DNA of 64,000 nt from Acidobacteriota bacterium (GCA_016716905.1 JADJUS010000004.1:186001-250000), one strand, 5' to 3'; numbered from the stretch's first letter, positions 34,928-44,552 are shown. Numbers and translations are program-made. The notes: a model not told the origin generated them from the sequence alone.

Positions 34928-37417
34928 ATGGACACGGTGATGAGCATCTGGCGCGATCTGAAACTGGCCTGTAAATCGCTGGTGAAGGCTCGGGCATTCA
35001 CATTTGTGTGCGTGCTCTCGCTGGGCCTTGGGATGACACCCGTCATCGCCGTCCCGTTCGCCACGCGGGTCTTCACGATGGTCCCCCCCGGGCTGAACAC
35101 GGACGGCCTGATCGAACTGGTGACGACGGCCCAGGGGTCGCGCAGCGCCACGAGCCTGTGGTCGTATCCAGACTTTGTCGAGTTCCAGAATGCCAACGTC
35201 GGCGCAGCGCTGACCGCTTGGTCGCCGGCTGGGGCGGAAGTGGCCTTCGATCCCTCACAAGGAGGGAAGGTCACGGTGGACGCGATGTTCGTGTCGCCGA
35301 ACTATTTCGCCGTGACCGGCATGACGCTTGCGCAGGGGCCCGGCTTCAGCGAGACCACCGATCCCATTGTTGTCGTGGGCCACACCTTCTGGCAGAGAGC
35401 GCTGGGCTCCGATCCCAACATCGTGGGCAGACCTATCACGGTGAACAAGGTTCCGCACACAGTCGTCGGCGTCGGACCGGCTTCGTTCGGCGGCCATCGA
35501 GGCGCCCAGACGTCCGAGCTCTTCCTTCCGCTCGGGCGGCACCCGAGCGTTCTGGCCGACGCCACGATTCGATTCGACCGCGCCAAAGAGTGGGTCAGCA
35601 TCCTCGGCCGGCTGTCACCAGGCACCGACATGGTCCAGGTCCGAGGTGGTGTGGCGGCTGTCACCACACAGTTGGCGAAGGATCACTCCGCCACCAACGA
35701 ATCCAAGCTTGGCACCGTCGAGCCTTACCACCCGATTGGCAGTCTCGATGCGGCAGATCTCACAATCATCCAGGCCTGGGCGCAGACCATTGCAACGCTG
35801 CCGCTCCTGGTGATCTGCCTGAACATCACCGGCATGGTGCAGGTGCGTGGCTCGATGCGCGAACGCGAGCTCTCCATCCGCCAGGCGATCGGCGCCAGCC
35901 GCAAACGCCTGATGCAGCAGATGCTCGCGGAGTCCGTGGTGCTCGCGGCACTGGGCGCGATGCTGGCGTCGCTGGTCCTCTTCAACATTCCTCCCTTGCT
36001 GGCGTGGTGGGTTGGCGAGCCGCTGCCGGAGCCCTTCGCAAACGCGTTGCGTCTTGACTTCAGGATGATCGCGATCGTGACCGGCATGTGCCTCGCGACA
36101 AGTCTCGTGTTCGGATGGCTGCCGGCTGCACGTTTCAGCCGGCCCGTGATTATCACCGTGCTGAAGGACGACGCCGGCACGGGCGGTGTGAGAGCAGGCC
36201 GCCTCCAGCGTGTGGCGACGGCCCTTCAGGTGGCGATTGCCACGCCGTTGCTGATTCTGAGCGGCATGACACTCGACCGCGTGCGGGCGACTGCGACTGA
36301 CCACCTCGGATTCGAATCCGAACTCCTGTACTCCGCGCCGCTGCCGCTGGACGCGATTGAAGGCGCGAACGCGGCGTTCAAAGTGCGAAGCGCCCAGGAG
36401 ACCCTGGCGCAAACCAGCGGAGTCGCGTCTGTCACGGTCGCGGACGGCCTGCCGCTGGACTTCCGGTACCGGATGACCAGGGTGGCGACCATCCCGGACG
36501 AAAACGCAGCGCCGAAAATAGTCGCCATCCATGTGACGCGGGTCGGCGACGGATACCTTGAGACACTGGGTATTCCGCTCATCCGAGGACGCGAATTCAG
36601 TCGTGACGATCGCGTGGGCGCCGCAGAGGTTGCCATTGTCGCCAAGCCGCTCGCTGAGCGGCTGTTCCCTGACGCGGACCCCATTGGTAAGCGCGTCACG
36701 TTCCGCCCCGGCGAAAAATCCGAGCGGACACTTACCATCGTGGGCGTCACGGCGGACTTTCCAACTTCACAAATGAGCACCGATCGCGCGCAGTTGCTGC
36801 TGCCGCTCGCGCAACACCCGGCTGTCCTCGAAGACGCTGTCGGTGTGGACGACGACTTCGGCGGAAGCGCCACCTTGATGCTGGTGGCACGCAGCACCCC
36901 AGGGGAACAGCCGAAGGCGATAACCGCGGCTCTGGAGCGAGTGCTCCGAGCCCTTGATCCCGAGTTTGAGCCCGCCAGCATCGTCACCGGCACCTGGCTG
37001 AGGGAGAAGAGTGTGAATGATTTCCTGACGCAGTCGGCGGTGGCAGGAGTGGTGGGTGGTGTGCTCCTGCTGCTGGCCGCGCTTGGCATCTACGGTGTTG
37101 TGGGCCTGATGGTGGCGACGCGAGTTCGCGAAATTGCCGTGCGAGTTGCCCTGGGCGCGTCGCGGCGCCGCGTGATGGGCATGGTGCTGTTCGACGTGGT
37201 GAAACTGGTGCTGCCTGGCGTTGGTGTGGGTGTGCTGATCGCCGTCGCCTTCGTCAAACTGAATGGCCGGGACTTCGGCATCCCGCTGAGCGATTTTGAA
37301 CCGCTGGCGTATCTCGCCGGCTCGACGGTCACCCTGCTCATTGCCGTGCTGGCCAGCATCGCGCCGGCGCGCCGCGCGGCGTCCATTGCGCCGATGCTGG
37401 CTATGCGATCGGAATAA
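34928..37417 (+). CDS. ADOP-type ABC permease (MacB_PCD + FtsX domains)
   Basis: An 829-residue permease of the acidobacterial duplicated-orphan-permease kind. The first membrane helix (residues ~22-45) is followed by a MacB periplasmic core domain, three helices around 290-400 (FtsX domain), a second periplasmic domain, and three closing helices at ~700-820 (FtsX domain 2) ending RRAASIAPMLAMRSE. The ERELSIRQAIGASRKRLMQQ and VREIAVRVALGASRRRVMG segments are the expected coupling helices. No ATPase gene is adjacent. The start (MDTVMSIWRDLKLACKSLVKAR) follows the usual N terminus; helix 1 (GLGMTPVIAV) differs from the common GIGANTA motif. Confidence 0.88.
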   Translation: MDTVMSIWRDLKLACKSLVKARAFTFVCVLSLGLGMTPVIAVPFATRVFTMVPPGLNTDGLIELVTTAQGSRSATSLWSYPDFVEFQNANVGAALTAWSPAGAEVAFDPSQGGKVTVDAMFVSPNYFAVTGMTLAQGPGFSETTDPIVVVGHTFWQRALGSDPNIVGRPITVNKVPHTVVGVGPASFGGHRGAQTSELFLPLGRHPSVLADATIRFDRAKEWVSILGRLSPGTDMVQVRGGVAAVTTQLAKDHSATNESKLGTVEPYHPIGSLDAADLTIIQAWAQTIATLPLLVICLNITGMVQVRGSMRERELSIRQAIGASRKRLMQQMLAESVVLAALGAMLASLVLFNIPPLLAWWVGEPLPEPFANALRLDFRMIAIVTGMCLATSLVFGWLPAARFSRPVIITVLKDDAGTGGVRAGRLQRVATALQVAIATPLLILSGMTLDRVRATATDHLGFESELLYSAPLPLDAIEGANAAFKVRSAQETLAQTSGVASVTVADGLPLDFRYRMTRVATIPDENAAPKIVAIHVTRVGDGYLETLGIPLIRGREFSRDDRVGAAEVAIVAKPLAERLFPDADPIGKRVTFRPGEKSERTLTIVGVTADFPTSQMSTDRAQLLLPLAQHPAVLEDAVGVDDDFGGSATLMLVARSTPGEQPKAITAALERVLRALDPEFEPASIVTGTWLREKSVNDFLTQSAVAGVVGGVLLLLAALGIYGVVGLMVATRVREIAVRVALGASRRRVMGMVLFDVVKLVLPGVGVGVLIAVAFVKLNGRDFGIPLSDFEPLAYLAGSTVTLLIAVLASIAPARRAASIAPMLAMRSE

Positions 37418-37425
37418 GACAGGCT

Positions 37426-37468
37426 CCAAAAACAAAAACGGCCCAACGACGCATACGGTCGTGGGGCC
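37426..37468 (-). terminator. Intrinsic terminator on the minus strand
   Basis: A stem of about 11 bp (GGCCC-ACGAC / GTCGT-GGGCC, with one or two mismatches) at 37440-37468. Read on the minus strand it is followed by GTTTTTGTTTTTGG at 37426-37440. It lies 120 bases downstream of the barrel gene that ends at 37591 and just after the plus-strand permease stop, so it may serve both. Confidence 0.6.
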
Positions 37469-37590
37469 AGAGTCGACTTCGTGGTCCTTACTAGCGGCGG
37501 TATACCCACCGGGGCGCGGTCCATCAGGTCGATCCCTCACCGCGCACGCTGAGTGTATCACAACTCGGCTGCACCCGTGTCGAATGCGCT

Positions 37591-38445
37591 CTAACGCACG
37601 CGCAGGCCAATGGTGAACACCAGCGCGCCCGTCTGACTGAATACCGCTGGCTGCGTCGCAATGTGCTCCTGCACGCGGGTGAGCGGCACCTCGAAGATCT
37701 GCTGATCCGCGTTGAGGATCTCCGCGACGACCGAGGTCCTGGCAGGCGACGAGAGCCATCGGACGCCGGTCGTCAGCGCCACGTGCCGTCCCATCGCGAT
37801 CGCGACGTCCACTCCGGCGTTGTAGCCGGCGCGCCACTCGTCTGAAAACCGCAAGCGCGCCAGCGCTTCCTCATAAAAGAGCGTTGAGTGGCCGCCCATC
37901 CGGAACTCCACGTAGGAGGCCTTGTCGAAATGTCCACTGAGATGTGAAAACAATAGTCCGCCGGTCAGCGTCAGGTCCACGCGTTCGCCGCCGAGTCTCA
38001 GTAGCCCGTTGGCGCCAAGGCGCCACAGCGTGAGGGTGCCCTCCGTGTCCGGCCAATCGAATGACCGCTGATAGGTGAACTCACGTTCGATGTAGTCCGG
38101 AGGTTGGCGCGTCAGATAGGTCAGTCGCACCTGATTGGGCGTATTGACGCCCCCGATCGCGTGCGATACCCGGCTCCCAAACAGTTGGACGCCCAGGCGC
38201 CGGCCAGGCACCCAGTTCACGCCGGCCACAAATCCCTTTGGTCTACCGCCCGCCAGTTGCAGGGTCTGGCCAGCCCGGCCTGTGGCAGTGCCTCCGTTGA
38301 TGAGCAGCGGCTCGTAGTCAGAGGTAAATGTGCCCGTCACGACCTTGGCCGGGACTGCAAACGAACCGAACAGCTCCACCCGCGACTGCGCGGCAGCCGG
38401 CGCGGCCAGCAGAACCAGCGACAGAACCGCTGCGACCCGGGTCAT
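37591..38445 (-). CDS. Predicted outer-membrane beta-barrel protein
   Basis: A 284-residue protein with signal peptide (MTRVAAVLSLVLLAAPAAAQ) and alternating beta strands through the full length, e.g. RVELFGSFAVPAKVV, GFVAGVNWVPGRRLGVQLFG, DLTLTGGLLFSHLSGHF and WRAGYNAGVDVAIAMG. It ends VFTIGLRVR. I know no named family; it resembles porin-like hypothetical proteins of Acidobacteriota. The ATG at 38445 is preferred because it opens the signal peptide. A longer start at 38475 would add ten residues. Confidence 0.65.
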   Translation of the reverse strand: MTRVAAVLSLVLLAAPAAAQSRVELFGSFAVPAKVVTGTFTSDYEPLLINGGTATGRAGQTLQLAGGRPKGFVAGVNWVPGRRLGVQLFGSRVSHAIGGVNTPNQVRLTYLTRQPPDYIEREFTYQRSFDWPDTEGTLTLWRLGANGLLRLGGERVDLTLTGGLLFSHLSGHFDKASYVEFRMGGHSTLFYEEALARLRFSDEWRAGYNAGVDVAIAMGRHVALTTGVRWLSSPARTSVVAEILNADQQIFEVPLTRVQEHIATQPAVFSQTGALVFTIGLRVR

Positions 38446-38513
38446 CACCTTCGATTTTACGCGCCCTCCGGTCATTTGGCGTCCGCAGCGTGATTGAGGC
38501 ACGATGAAGGGAT

Positions 38514-39752
38514 ATGCCGGACGTCGTCGTGATCGGCGGTGGAGTGGTGGGCGTGGCGTGCGCCCGGGAGTTGGCCCAGCGGGGCGCGAAGGTCACAGTG
38601 CTCGAGCGCGATCGCATCGGGCACGGGTGCTCGTATGGCAACGCCGGCTGGCTCACGCCGTCGCTGGCCTCGCCCCTGCCGAATCCAGCGATGCTGCCCA
38701 AGGCGATGCAGTGGATGTTCAATCCGGAGAGCCCGCTCTACATCCAGCCGCGCCCTGGATCCCTCATACCTGCGATGGCTGGCCGGGTTCTTGATGTCGG
38801 CGCGAAAGGCCAGAATGAGCGTGGCACCGAGGCACTCGTCGAATTGTGCCGCGTGAGCGTGGACCTCTGGGAGGAAGTGGCGAAGCGCGCGCCCGGCTCG
38901 TTTGGCTTCGAGCGTCATGGCCTGCTGGCCGTGTACGAAAAAGCCGAATCGTTTGAGGCCGCCCGATCGTCAGTGGACTTTGTCGCGAGCCGAGGCATTC
39001 GAGCGGAGCGCTGGACCTCGGATGAAGTCCGCGAACGCGAGCCCGCCGTCGTGGGCAAACAGGTAGGCGGTTACTTCTATCCCGACGATGCGCATTGCGA
39101 ACCGTATCGAGCGGTGACGACGCTTGCGGCAGAAGCCAGGGCCGCGGGCGTGACGTTTGTCGAGGGCGCTGAAGTCTTCGGTATCTCCGGTAGCGGCTCA
39201 GGTCCGCGGATGTTGAAGACCACTCGGGGTGAGGTGAAGGCAGACCGCCTTGTGGTGGCCACGGGGCCGTGGTCAGAGCAACTCGGTTCGATGCTGGGTG
39301 TGCGCTTGCCGGTGCTGGGCGCAAAGGGATACTCGCTGCTTCTGCCGCGCGCCAATCCGCATCCCACGCGGTCGATCTATCTCATCGAACGCAAAGTGGC
39401 CGTCAATCCGCACGCTGATGCGCTGCGCATTGCCGGCACCCTTGAGTTGGTTCGAAACGATTTTTCGATCAATGCCCGTCGCGTGGATGTGATCCTGCGC
39501 GGCGCGAAGGCGATGCTCAACCTGGGCGATTCGCCAGTAGTGCGCGAAACCTGGCGCGGACTGCGGCCCTGCACACCCGACGGGATGCCGCTCATCGGTC
39601 GCGCGCGTGGTGGCGGTGAGGTGTGGCTGGCCACGGGCCACCAGATGACCGGGCTCAAGACCGCCACGGGTACAGGTCTGCTGCTCGCGCAGTTGATGTC
39701 TGGCGAGACGCCTCGCTTCGACCCCGAACCCTTCCGCGCAGATCGGTACTGA
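38514..39752 (+). CDS. FAD-dependent D-amino-acid dehydrogenase (DadA-like)
   Basis: A 412-residue flavoprotein of the DAO family. The dinucleotide-binding motif VVVIGGGVVGVACARELAQRGAKVTVLERD opens the protein, then CSYGNAGWLTPS (FAD contact in DadA-type enzymes), and near the end WRGLRPCTPDGMPLIG and LATGHQMTGLKTATGTGLLLAQL. It should oxidise D-amino acids or related glycine derivatives, passing electrons to the quinone pool. folB starts nine bases downstream, so it may be the first gene of a unit with the pterin genes. Confidence 0.87.
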   Translation: MPDVVVIGGGVVGVACARELAQRGAKVTVLERDRIGHGCSYGNAGWLTPSLASPLPNPAMLPKAMQWMFNPESPLYIQPRPGSLIPAMAGRVLDVGAKGQNERGTEALVELCRVSVDLWEEVAKRAPGSFGFERHGLLAVYEKAESFEAARSSVDFVASRGIRAERWTSDEVREREPAVVGKQVGGYFYPDDAHCEPYRAVTTLAAEARAAGVTFVEGAEVFGISGSGSGPRMLKTTRGEVKADRLVVATGPWSEQLGSMLGVRLPVLGAKGYSLLLPRANPHPTRSIYLIERKVAVNPHADALRIAGTLELVRNDFSINARRVDVILRGAKAMLNLGDSPVVRETWRGLRPCTPDGMPLIGRARGGGEVWLATGHQMTGLKTATGTGLLLAQLMSGETPRFDPEPFRADRY

Positions 39753-39761
39753 GGCCTGCAG

Positions 39762-40121
39762 ATGATCGGCACCACCGGCCTCCACAATCTCCGCGTCGAC
39801 GCCATCGTCGGCATCTATCCGCACGAGCGCGACAAGGCCCAGACGCTGTTCCTGGATATCGAACTCGACTACGACTTCGGCCCGGCGGCGGAGTCTGATG
39901 TCATCTCTGACGCCGTGGACTACGACGGCGTCGCGTCGTCGGTCACCGAGTTGATTCAGACCCGCCGTTTCCAACTTCTTGAGGCGATGGCAGAAGCGAC
40001 GGCGGCGATGGTGCTTGAACGCGTCCCTGTCGTACAGGAAGTGCGACTGGAGATCCGGAAGCCCGCCGCTGTGCCCGCGGCCGCCAGTTCGTTTGTGCGT
40101 GTCACGCGGAGGCGTGCGTGA
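39762..40121 (+). CDS. folB: Dihydroneopterin aldolase FolB
   Basis: Converts dihydroneopterin to 6-hydroxymethyl-dihydropterin in folate synthesis. The 119-residue length is typical. Landmarks are VDAIVGIYPHERDKAQ, SDAVDYDGVA and RRFQLLEAMAEATA (with the Glu that binds the pterin ring), followed by VRLEIRKPAAVP. The next gene, a pteridine-reductase-like SDR, begins inside its last codon (GTGA overlap), which supports pairing in pterin metabolism. Confidence 0.93.
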   Translation: MIGTTGLHNLRVDAIVGIYPHERDKAQTLFLDIELDYDFGPAAESDVISDAVDYDGVASSVTELIQTRRFQLLEAMAEATAAMVLERVPVVQEVRLEIRKPAAVPAAASSFVRVTRRRA

Positions 40122-40855
40122 GGAAGCCGCGCACCGACGGGGCGCCAGTCGCCGTTGTGACCGGCGGTGCCCGGCGGCTGGGTCGTCATTTGTGCGCGAC
40201 CCTGGCTGCTCGGGGTTACCGCGTTGTAGTCATCTACCGCGCGTCGGCGGATGATGCGGAGGCATTGGCGGCCGAGATTGGCGAAGGCGGCGGCACGGCA
40301 AGGGCGCTTCAGGCGGACATCGGCGTGGCGGCGCAGGTGCACGAGGCGTTCGACAACATTGCCGAGCACGAAGGCCGCGTCGACTTGCTGATCAACAACG
40401 TCGGGAACTACAACCCGCAGGACGTCACGCTGCTGGATCCGGCGGTATGGGACGCCACACTCGCCACCAACCTGTCGGGCGCGTACTACTGCTGCTTTCA
40501 CGCCATCACCCTCATGCCGAATGGCGGACAGATCATCAGCATCGGCATGGCGGGCCTGGAGGGAATTCGCGCCAACCGGCGCGGCGCCGATTACTACGTC
40601 AGCAAGACGGGCCTGCTGGTGCTGACGCGTGCGCTCGCGTCCGGCTACGCCACCCGCCAGATTCGCGTGAACATGGTCTCGCCGGGCCAACTCGACAACT
40701 CAATCGATCTGCCGCCGCCCGACCTGATCGGCCTGGAAGTGCCGCTCGGCCGCGCCGGCACGGTCCAGGACATCAGCCAGGCGGTGGAGTACTTACTCGA
40801 CGCCACCTATGTCACCGGCGCGAACATCGACGTCGCCGGCGGATACCGACTGTAA
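40118..40855 (+). CDS. Short-chain reductase, pteridine reductase (FolM)-like
   Basis: A 245-residue SDR. The NADP-binding loop is TGGARRLGR, whose Arg-Arg form is seen in FolM and PTR1 pteridine reductases. LINNVGNY, SIG and YYVSKTG (Tyr-x-x-x-Lys) form the active site, with Ser in the expected place before the Tyr. The protein starts with GTG overlapping the folB stop. By context it likely reduces a pterin (dihydrofolate or dihydromonapterin). A generic 3-oxoacyl reductase cannot be ruled out. Confidence 0.8.
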   Translation: MRKPRTDGAPVAVVTGGARRLGRHLCATLAARGYRVVVIYRASADDAEALAAEIGEGGGTARALQADIGVAAQVHEAFDNIAEHEGRVDLLINNVGNYNPQDVTLLDPAVWDATLATNLSGAYYCCFHAITLMPNGGQIISIGMAGLEGIRANRRGADYYVSKTGLLVLTRALASGYATRQIRVNMVSPGQLDNSIDLPPPDLIGLEVPLGRAGTVQDISQAVEYLLDATYVTGANIDVAGGYRL

Positions 40856-40869
40856 CGACAGCCGTCGGC

Positions 40870-42024
40870 ATGCGAACTACAACCTCGTCGTTCGTGCCGC
40901 TGTGGGACCGGCAGGCGGAGTGGCAGCGGCGCATGGACATGGTGCGGCAGGCGCGGGAGTTCCTCTACCTGTCGCTGTTCTACATCGAGTACGACGCCTA
41001 CGGGCGCGAGATGCTGGATGCGCTGCTTGAGGCGCAACGGCGCGGCGTGCGCGTGCAGCTGATCATTGACGGTTTCGGCCAGCGACTGGGCGGTGTGTTG
41101 ATGACTCGCGCCGACCGCGCCGCGCTGTCTGCGGCACTTGCCGCGTTGCGCGCCGCCGGTGCGGTGGTGACGATGTATCGGCCGCCGCGATTTGTGCAAC
41201 GGCGACTGGCCGGCGGGCATCACGTGAAGATTCAGGTGTCGGAAGCCGGCGAAGCCATCCTCAGCAGCGGCAATGTCACCAAGTCGTCGTTTGACGGCTG
41301 GAACGAATACGCGATGGCCGTGCGCGGAGCCGTCGTGCCCGTACTGCTTGAGAGCTGCGCACTGATCGGCGGCGTTGTGTCACCGCAACACGTGGCCCAG
41401 CTGCAGGCGATAGCGGCGACCGAACCCGGAGACATCACCCTCGACTACTGGTTCTGCAACCCCAACCTGCATCAGGGTCCAACGGGCGCGTTGGGTTGGC
41501 GTGGGCCGAACGCGCTCACCGACCGCATGATCGAGATGGTGGACGCGTCGCAGCGGTCACTCCGCATGACCAGTTTTTACTTCAAGCCCACTGAGTCGCT
41601 CATGGCTGCAGTGTTGCGTGCCGCGCGTCGTGGCGTACACGTCGAGGTGCACCATTCCCATCGCGACGCGCTGCCGGCGACCGATCTGGCCTGGATCGCG
41701 GCGGCCGTCCGCTACCGCGATCTGTTTTCGGCCGGCGTCCACATCTATGAAAACCGGCACGGCGAACATTCCAAGATCGTCCTGGTAGACGACGAGTGGG
41801 TGGCGTGCGGCAGCTACAATTTCGAGGATGCGGCTCACGATCGGTTGGCTGAGGCGATGCTGGCGAGCCGAGACGAGCGGGTAGTGGCGCCGGCTCGAGC
41901 GATCTTCGACGGACTGCGGCGGGATCCGGACAACGAGCAGGTAACGCCCGGGGTGATGGACCAATGGCCGGCGTGGGTGTGGCGGCGCGTGGCGCGCTAC
42001 GGCCGGTTCAAGCGGTGGATGTAA
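40870..42024 (+). CDS. Phospholipase D / cardiolipin synthase-like protein
   Basis: A 384-residue protein with two PLD-type HKD motifs: GGHHVKIQVSEAGEAILSSGN and EHSKIVLVDDEWVACGSYNFED. In the first, the usual Asp spacing is altered (HVKIQVSE), but it keeps SGN; the second is complete (HxKxxxxD...GSxN). The enzymes join or cleave phosphodiesters, e.g. making cardiolipin. No membrane segment is seen. The CYTH gene follows after five bases. Confidence 0.82.
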   Translation: MRTTTSSFVPLWDRQAEWQRRMDMVRQAREFLYLSLFYIEYDAYGREMLDALLEAQRRGVRVQLIIDGFGQRLGGVLMTRADRAALSAALAALRAAGAVVTMYRPPRFVQRRLAGGHHVKIQVSEAGEAILSSGNVTKSSFDGWNEYAMAVRGAVVPVLLESCALIGGVVSPQHVAQLQAIAATEPGDITLDYWFCNPNLHQGPTGALGWRGPNALTDRMIEMVDASQRSLRMTSFYFKPTESLMAAVLRAARRGVHVEVHHSHRDALPATDLAWIAAAVRYRDLFSAGVHIYENRHGEHSKIVLVDDEWVACGSYNFEDAAHDRLAEAMLASRDERVVAPARAIFDGLRRDPDNEQVTPGVMDQWPAWVWRRVARYGRFKRWM

Positions 42025-42029
42025 CAGCG

Positions 42030-42617
42030 ATGACCGGACTGCGATTCAAGGAAGTGGAACATAAGTTCGTGGTGGGCGACCACTTCGACCTGGCGGGTTT
42101 TCGGCAAGCGCTCACGGCGCTCGGGCCCGTCCGGCATGTGACGCTCCGCGCACGGGATCGCTATTTCATCACCGAGTCTGGGCGGGACCGCGGCTTCGTG
42201 ATCCGCCATAGGTTCGACCGCGAACTGCATGAGCTGACGATCAAGTCCGTCGCCGCTGACGCGGAGGTACGCGACGAAATCAACCTCGGCCTCAAAGCCG
42301 GCGACCAGGATGCGCAGGTGGACGCCTTTGTCGGCGCCCAGGGCATCGTGTGGCAGGGGGCGTTGTGGAAGGACCTCGAGGTGTGGCATTTCGCCGATTG
42401 CGAGGTGGTGCACTACACCGCCACGGCCGGAGACCGGGTGGTGCGATGTGTGGAGTTTGAGGCCACCGACAAACCCACGCTGGAAGCAGCGCTGGCCGTG
42501 GTCAGCCGCTATGAGGCGGCCACCGGGTTCGCAGAAACCGAGCGCAATCCGGCGTCGTTGCTTGAGTTGATGTGGCCGCACGTTCTGCGATCGGGCAGGA
42601 CTACACTTACAGAATGA
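42030..42617 (+). CDS. CYTH domain protein
   Basis: A 195-residue protein of the CYTH superfamily (triphosphate tunnel fold, as in class IV cyclases and thiamine triphosphatases). The N-terminal EVEHKF gives the ExExK signature. Further alternating charged strands line the tunnel: RDRYFITESG, GFVIRHRFDRELHELTIKS and VRCVEFEATDK. It should bind triphosphate or polyphosphate with divalent metal. It sits between PLD and glgB genes and overlaps glgB by four bases (ATGA). Confidence 0.75.
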   Translation: MTGLRFKEVEHKFVVGDHFDLAGFRQALTALGPVRHVTLRARDRYFITESGRDRGFVIRHRFDRELHELTIKSVAADAEVRDEINLGLKAGDQDAQVDAFVGAQGIVWQGALWKDLEVWHFADCEVVHYTATAGDRVVRCVEFEATDKPTLEAALAVVSRYEAATGFAETERNPASLLELMWPHVLRSGRTTLTE

Positions 42618-44524
42618 ACCGGGTTGTCACTGACTACGAAGCCTACCTGTTTGGCGAGGGCACGTGGCTGCGCGCCTGGGAGAAGCTGGGCGCCAGGCCT
42701 GCGGTGGTGGAAGACAAGGCCGGCTATACGTTTGCGGTCTGGGCACCCACCGCCAGCCGCGTATCCGTCGTCGGCAACTTCAATGGATGGGACGCCAGCG
42801 CGCATCCGATGCGCAACCTCGGCGTGAGCGGCCTGTGGGAGACCTTTATCCCCGGCGTGGCTGAAGGCGAGCCCTACAAATTCGAATTGCAGTCGGCGCT
42901 GGGTGGACCGTCGTTCACGAAGGCCGATCCATTTGCGTTGGCGGCGGAGCATCCGCCTCGCACGGCATCGGTGACCTCCACGCTGGGCCGCCACGAATGG
43001 CACGACCACTCGTGGATGGACGCGCGCACCCTGCGCGGCGTGGCCCTTGATGCGCCGATGTCGATTTACGAAGTGCACCCAGGGTCATGGCGGCGGAAGC
43101 CCGAGGAGGGCAACCGATCGCTGAACTGGAAGGAACTCAGCAACGAGCTGATTCCGTACGTGAAGCAGCTCGGCTTCACGCACATCGAGCTGATGCCGGT
43201 GATGGAACATCCGTATGAGCCGTCGTGGGGCTATCAGGTCACCGGCTACTTCGCTCCCACCAGCCGCTTCGGATCTCCCGATGACTTCCGCGCGTTCGTG
43301 GACACGTGTCACCTGAACGGCATCGGCGTGATTCTCGACTGGGTGCCCGGCCACTTTCCCAAGGATGCGCACGGGCTGGCGCGATTCGACGGCAGCGCGC
43401 TCTACGAACACGAAGACCCGCGGCAGGGCGAGCACCAGGACTGGGGCACGCTGATCTTCAACTACGGCCGCCATGAAATTCGCAACTTCCTGCTGACCAA
43501 CGCGCTCTACTGGCTTGAGTCGTTCCATGTGGATGGCCTGCGCGTGGACGCCGTGGCATCGATGCTGTACCTGGACTACTCACGCGACGCCGGCCAGTGG
43601 ATTCCCAATCGCCACGGCGGTCGCGAGAACCTGGACGCCATCGACTTCTTCCGCGAGTTGAATACGATCACGCACGAACAACATCCGGGCACCGCGATCA
43701 TCGCCGAGGAGTCCACCGCGTTTCCCGCCGTGAGCCGTCCCACCTGGGTGGGCGGGCTGGGCTTCACCTACAAGTGGAACATGGGCTGGATGAACGACAT
43801 CCTGACCTACGTGAGCAAAGATCCGGTGTTCCGCCGGTGGGAACATCAGCATCTGACGTTCTCGATGTTGTACGCGTGGAACGAGAACTTTGTCCTGCCG
43901 TTCTCACACGACGAGGTCGTGCACGGCAAGGGCTCGCTCATGACGCGCATTCCGGGCGACGAGTGGCAGCGCGCCGCCACGCTGCGGACGCTCTTTGCGT
44001 TCATGTATGTGCACCCGGGCAAGAAGCTGATGTTCATGGGCTCGGAGTTTGGCCAATGGCACGAATGGAGCCACGAGCGATCGCTCGACTGGCACCTGCT
44101 CGCCGGTCCGGTGCACTCTGGGCTCCAGCGTTTCGTCACCGATCTCAATCATCGCTATCTCGCGGAACCCTCGCTCTATCAGGTGGACTTCGCCGAAGCC
44201 GGATTCGAGTGGATCGACTGCAACGACCACGAAGCGAGTGTGATCTCGCTCATCAGGCGCGCGACCGATCCCACCGACTGGGTGGTGGCGGTGCTCAACT
44301 GGACTCCCATCGTCAGACACGACTACCGCATCGGCGTACCCGAGGCCGGCTTCTACGAAGAACTGCTGAACAGCGACGCGGAGGTGTACGGTGGCAGCAA
44401 CGTCGGCAACGAAGGCGGCCGCCAGACAGAGGATGTGCCCCGACACGGACATCAGCAGTCACTCGTGCTGACGCTTCCGCCTATGGGGGCACTCATTCTG
44501 AAACTTAGGAACTTGGGAAGTTAG
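42614..44524 (+). CDS. glgB: 1,4-alpha-glucan branching enzyme GlgB
   Basis: GH13 enzyme that makes alpha-1,6 branches in glycogen; 636 residues. An N-terminal CBM48 domain (YTFAVWAPTASRVSVVGNFNGWD) is followed by the barrel with MSIYEVHPGSWRR, ELMPVMEHPYEPSWGYQ, the nucleophile region VDGLRVDAVASMLYLDY, the acid Glu in IIAEESTAFP and FSHDEVVHGK. The GKGSLM segment and the C-terminal all-beta domain are intact. The last residues (LKLRNLGS) run into a short tandem repeat of GGAACTGGG type. Other glycogen genes are not seen in the window. Confidence 0.95.
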   Translation: MNRVVTDYEAYLFGEGTWLRAWEKLGARPAVVEDKAGYTFAVWAPTASRVSVVGNFNGWDASAHPMRNLGVSGLWETFIPGVAEGEPYKFELQSALGGPSFTKADPFALAAEHPPRTASVTSTLGRHEWHDHSWMDARTLRGVALDAPMSIYEVHPGSWRRKPEEGNRSLNWKELSNELIPYVKQLGFTHIELMPVMEHPYEPSWGYQVTGYFAPTSRFGSPDDFRAFVDTCHLNGIGVILDWVPGHFPKDAHGLARFDGSALYEHEDPRQGEHQDWGTLIFNYGRHEIRNFLLTNALYWLESFHVDGLRVDAVASMLYLDYSRDAGQWIPNRHGGRENLDAIDFFRELNTITHEQHPGTAIIAEESTAFPAVSRPTWVGGLGFTYKWNMGWMNDILTYVSKDPVFRRWEHQHLTFSMLYAWNENFVLPFSHDEVVHGKGSLMTRIPGDEWQRAATLRTLFAFMYVHPGKKLMFMGSEFGQWHEWSHERSLDWHLLAGPVHSGLQRFVTDLNHRYLAEPSLYQVDFAEAGFEWIDCNDHEASVISLIRRATDPTDWVVAVLNWTPIVRHDYRIGVPEAGFYEELLNSDAEVYGGSNVGNEGGRQTEDVPRHGHQQSLVLTLPPMGALILKLRNLGS

Positions 44525-44552
44525 GAACTGGGGAACTGGGGAACTGGGAAAC
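44505..44552. repeat. Short tandem array of GGAACTGGG-type units at the glgB 3' end
   Basis: About five loose copies of a 9-10 base unit (GGAACTTGGGAAGTT, GGAACTGGGGAACTGGGG, GAACTGGGAAACC). The first 20 bases lie within the glgB coding end. The same sequence type occurs on the opposite strand at 9363-9381. Confidence 0.7.
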
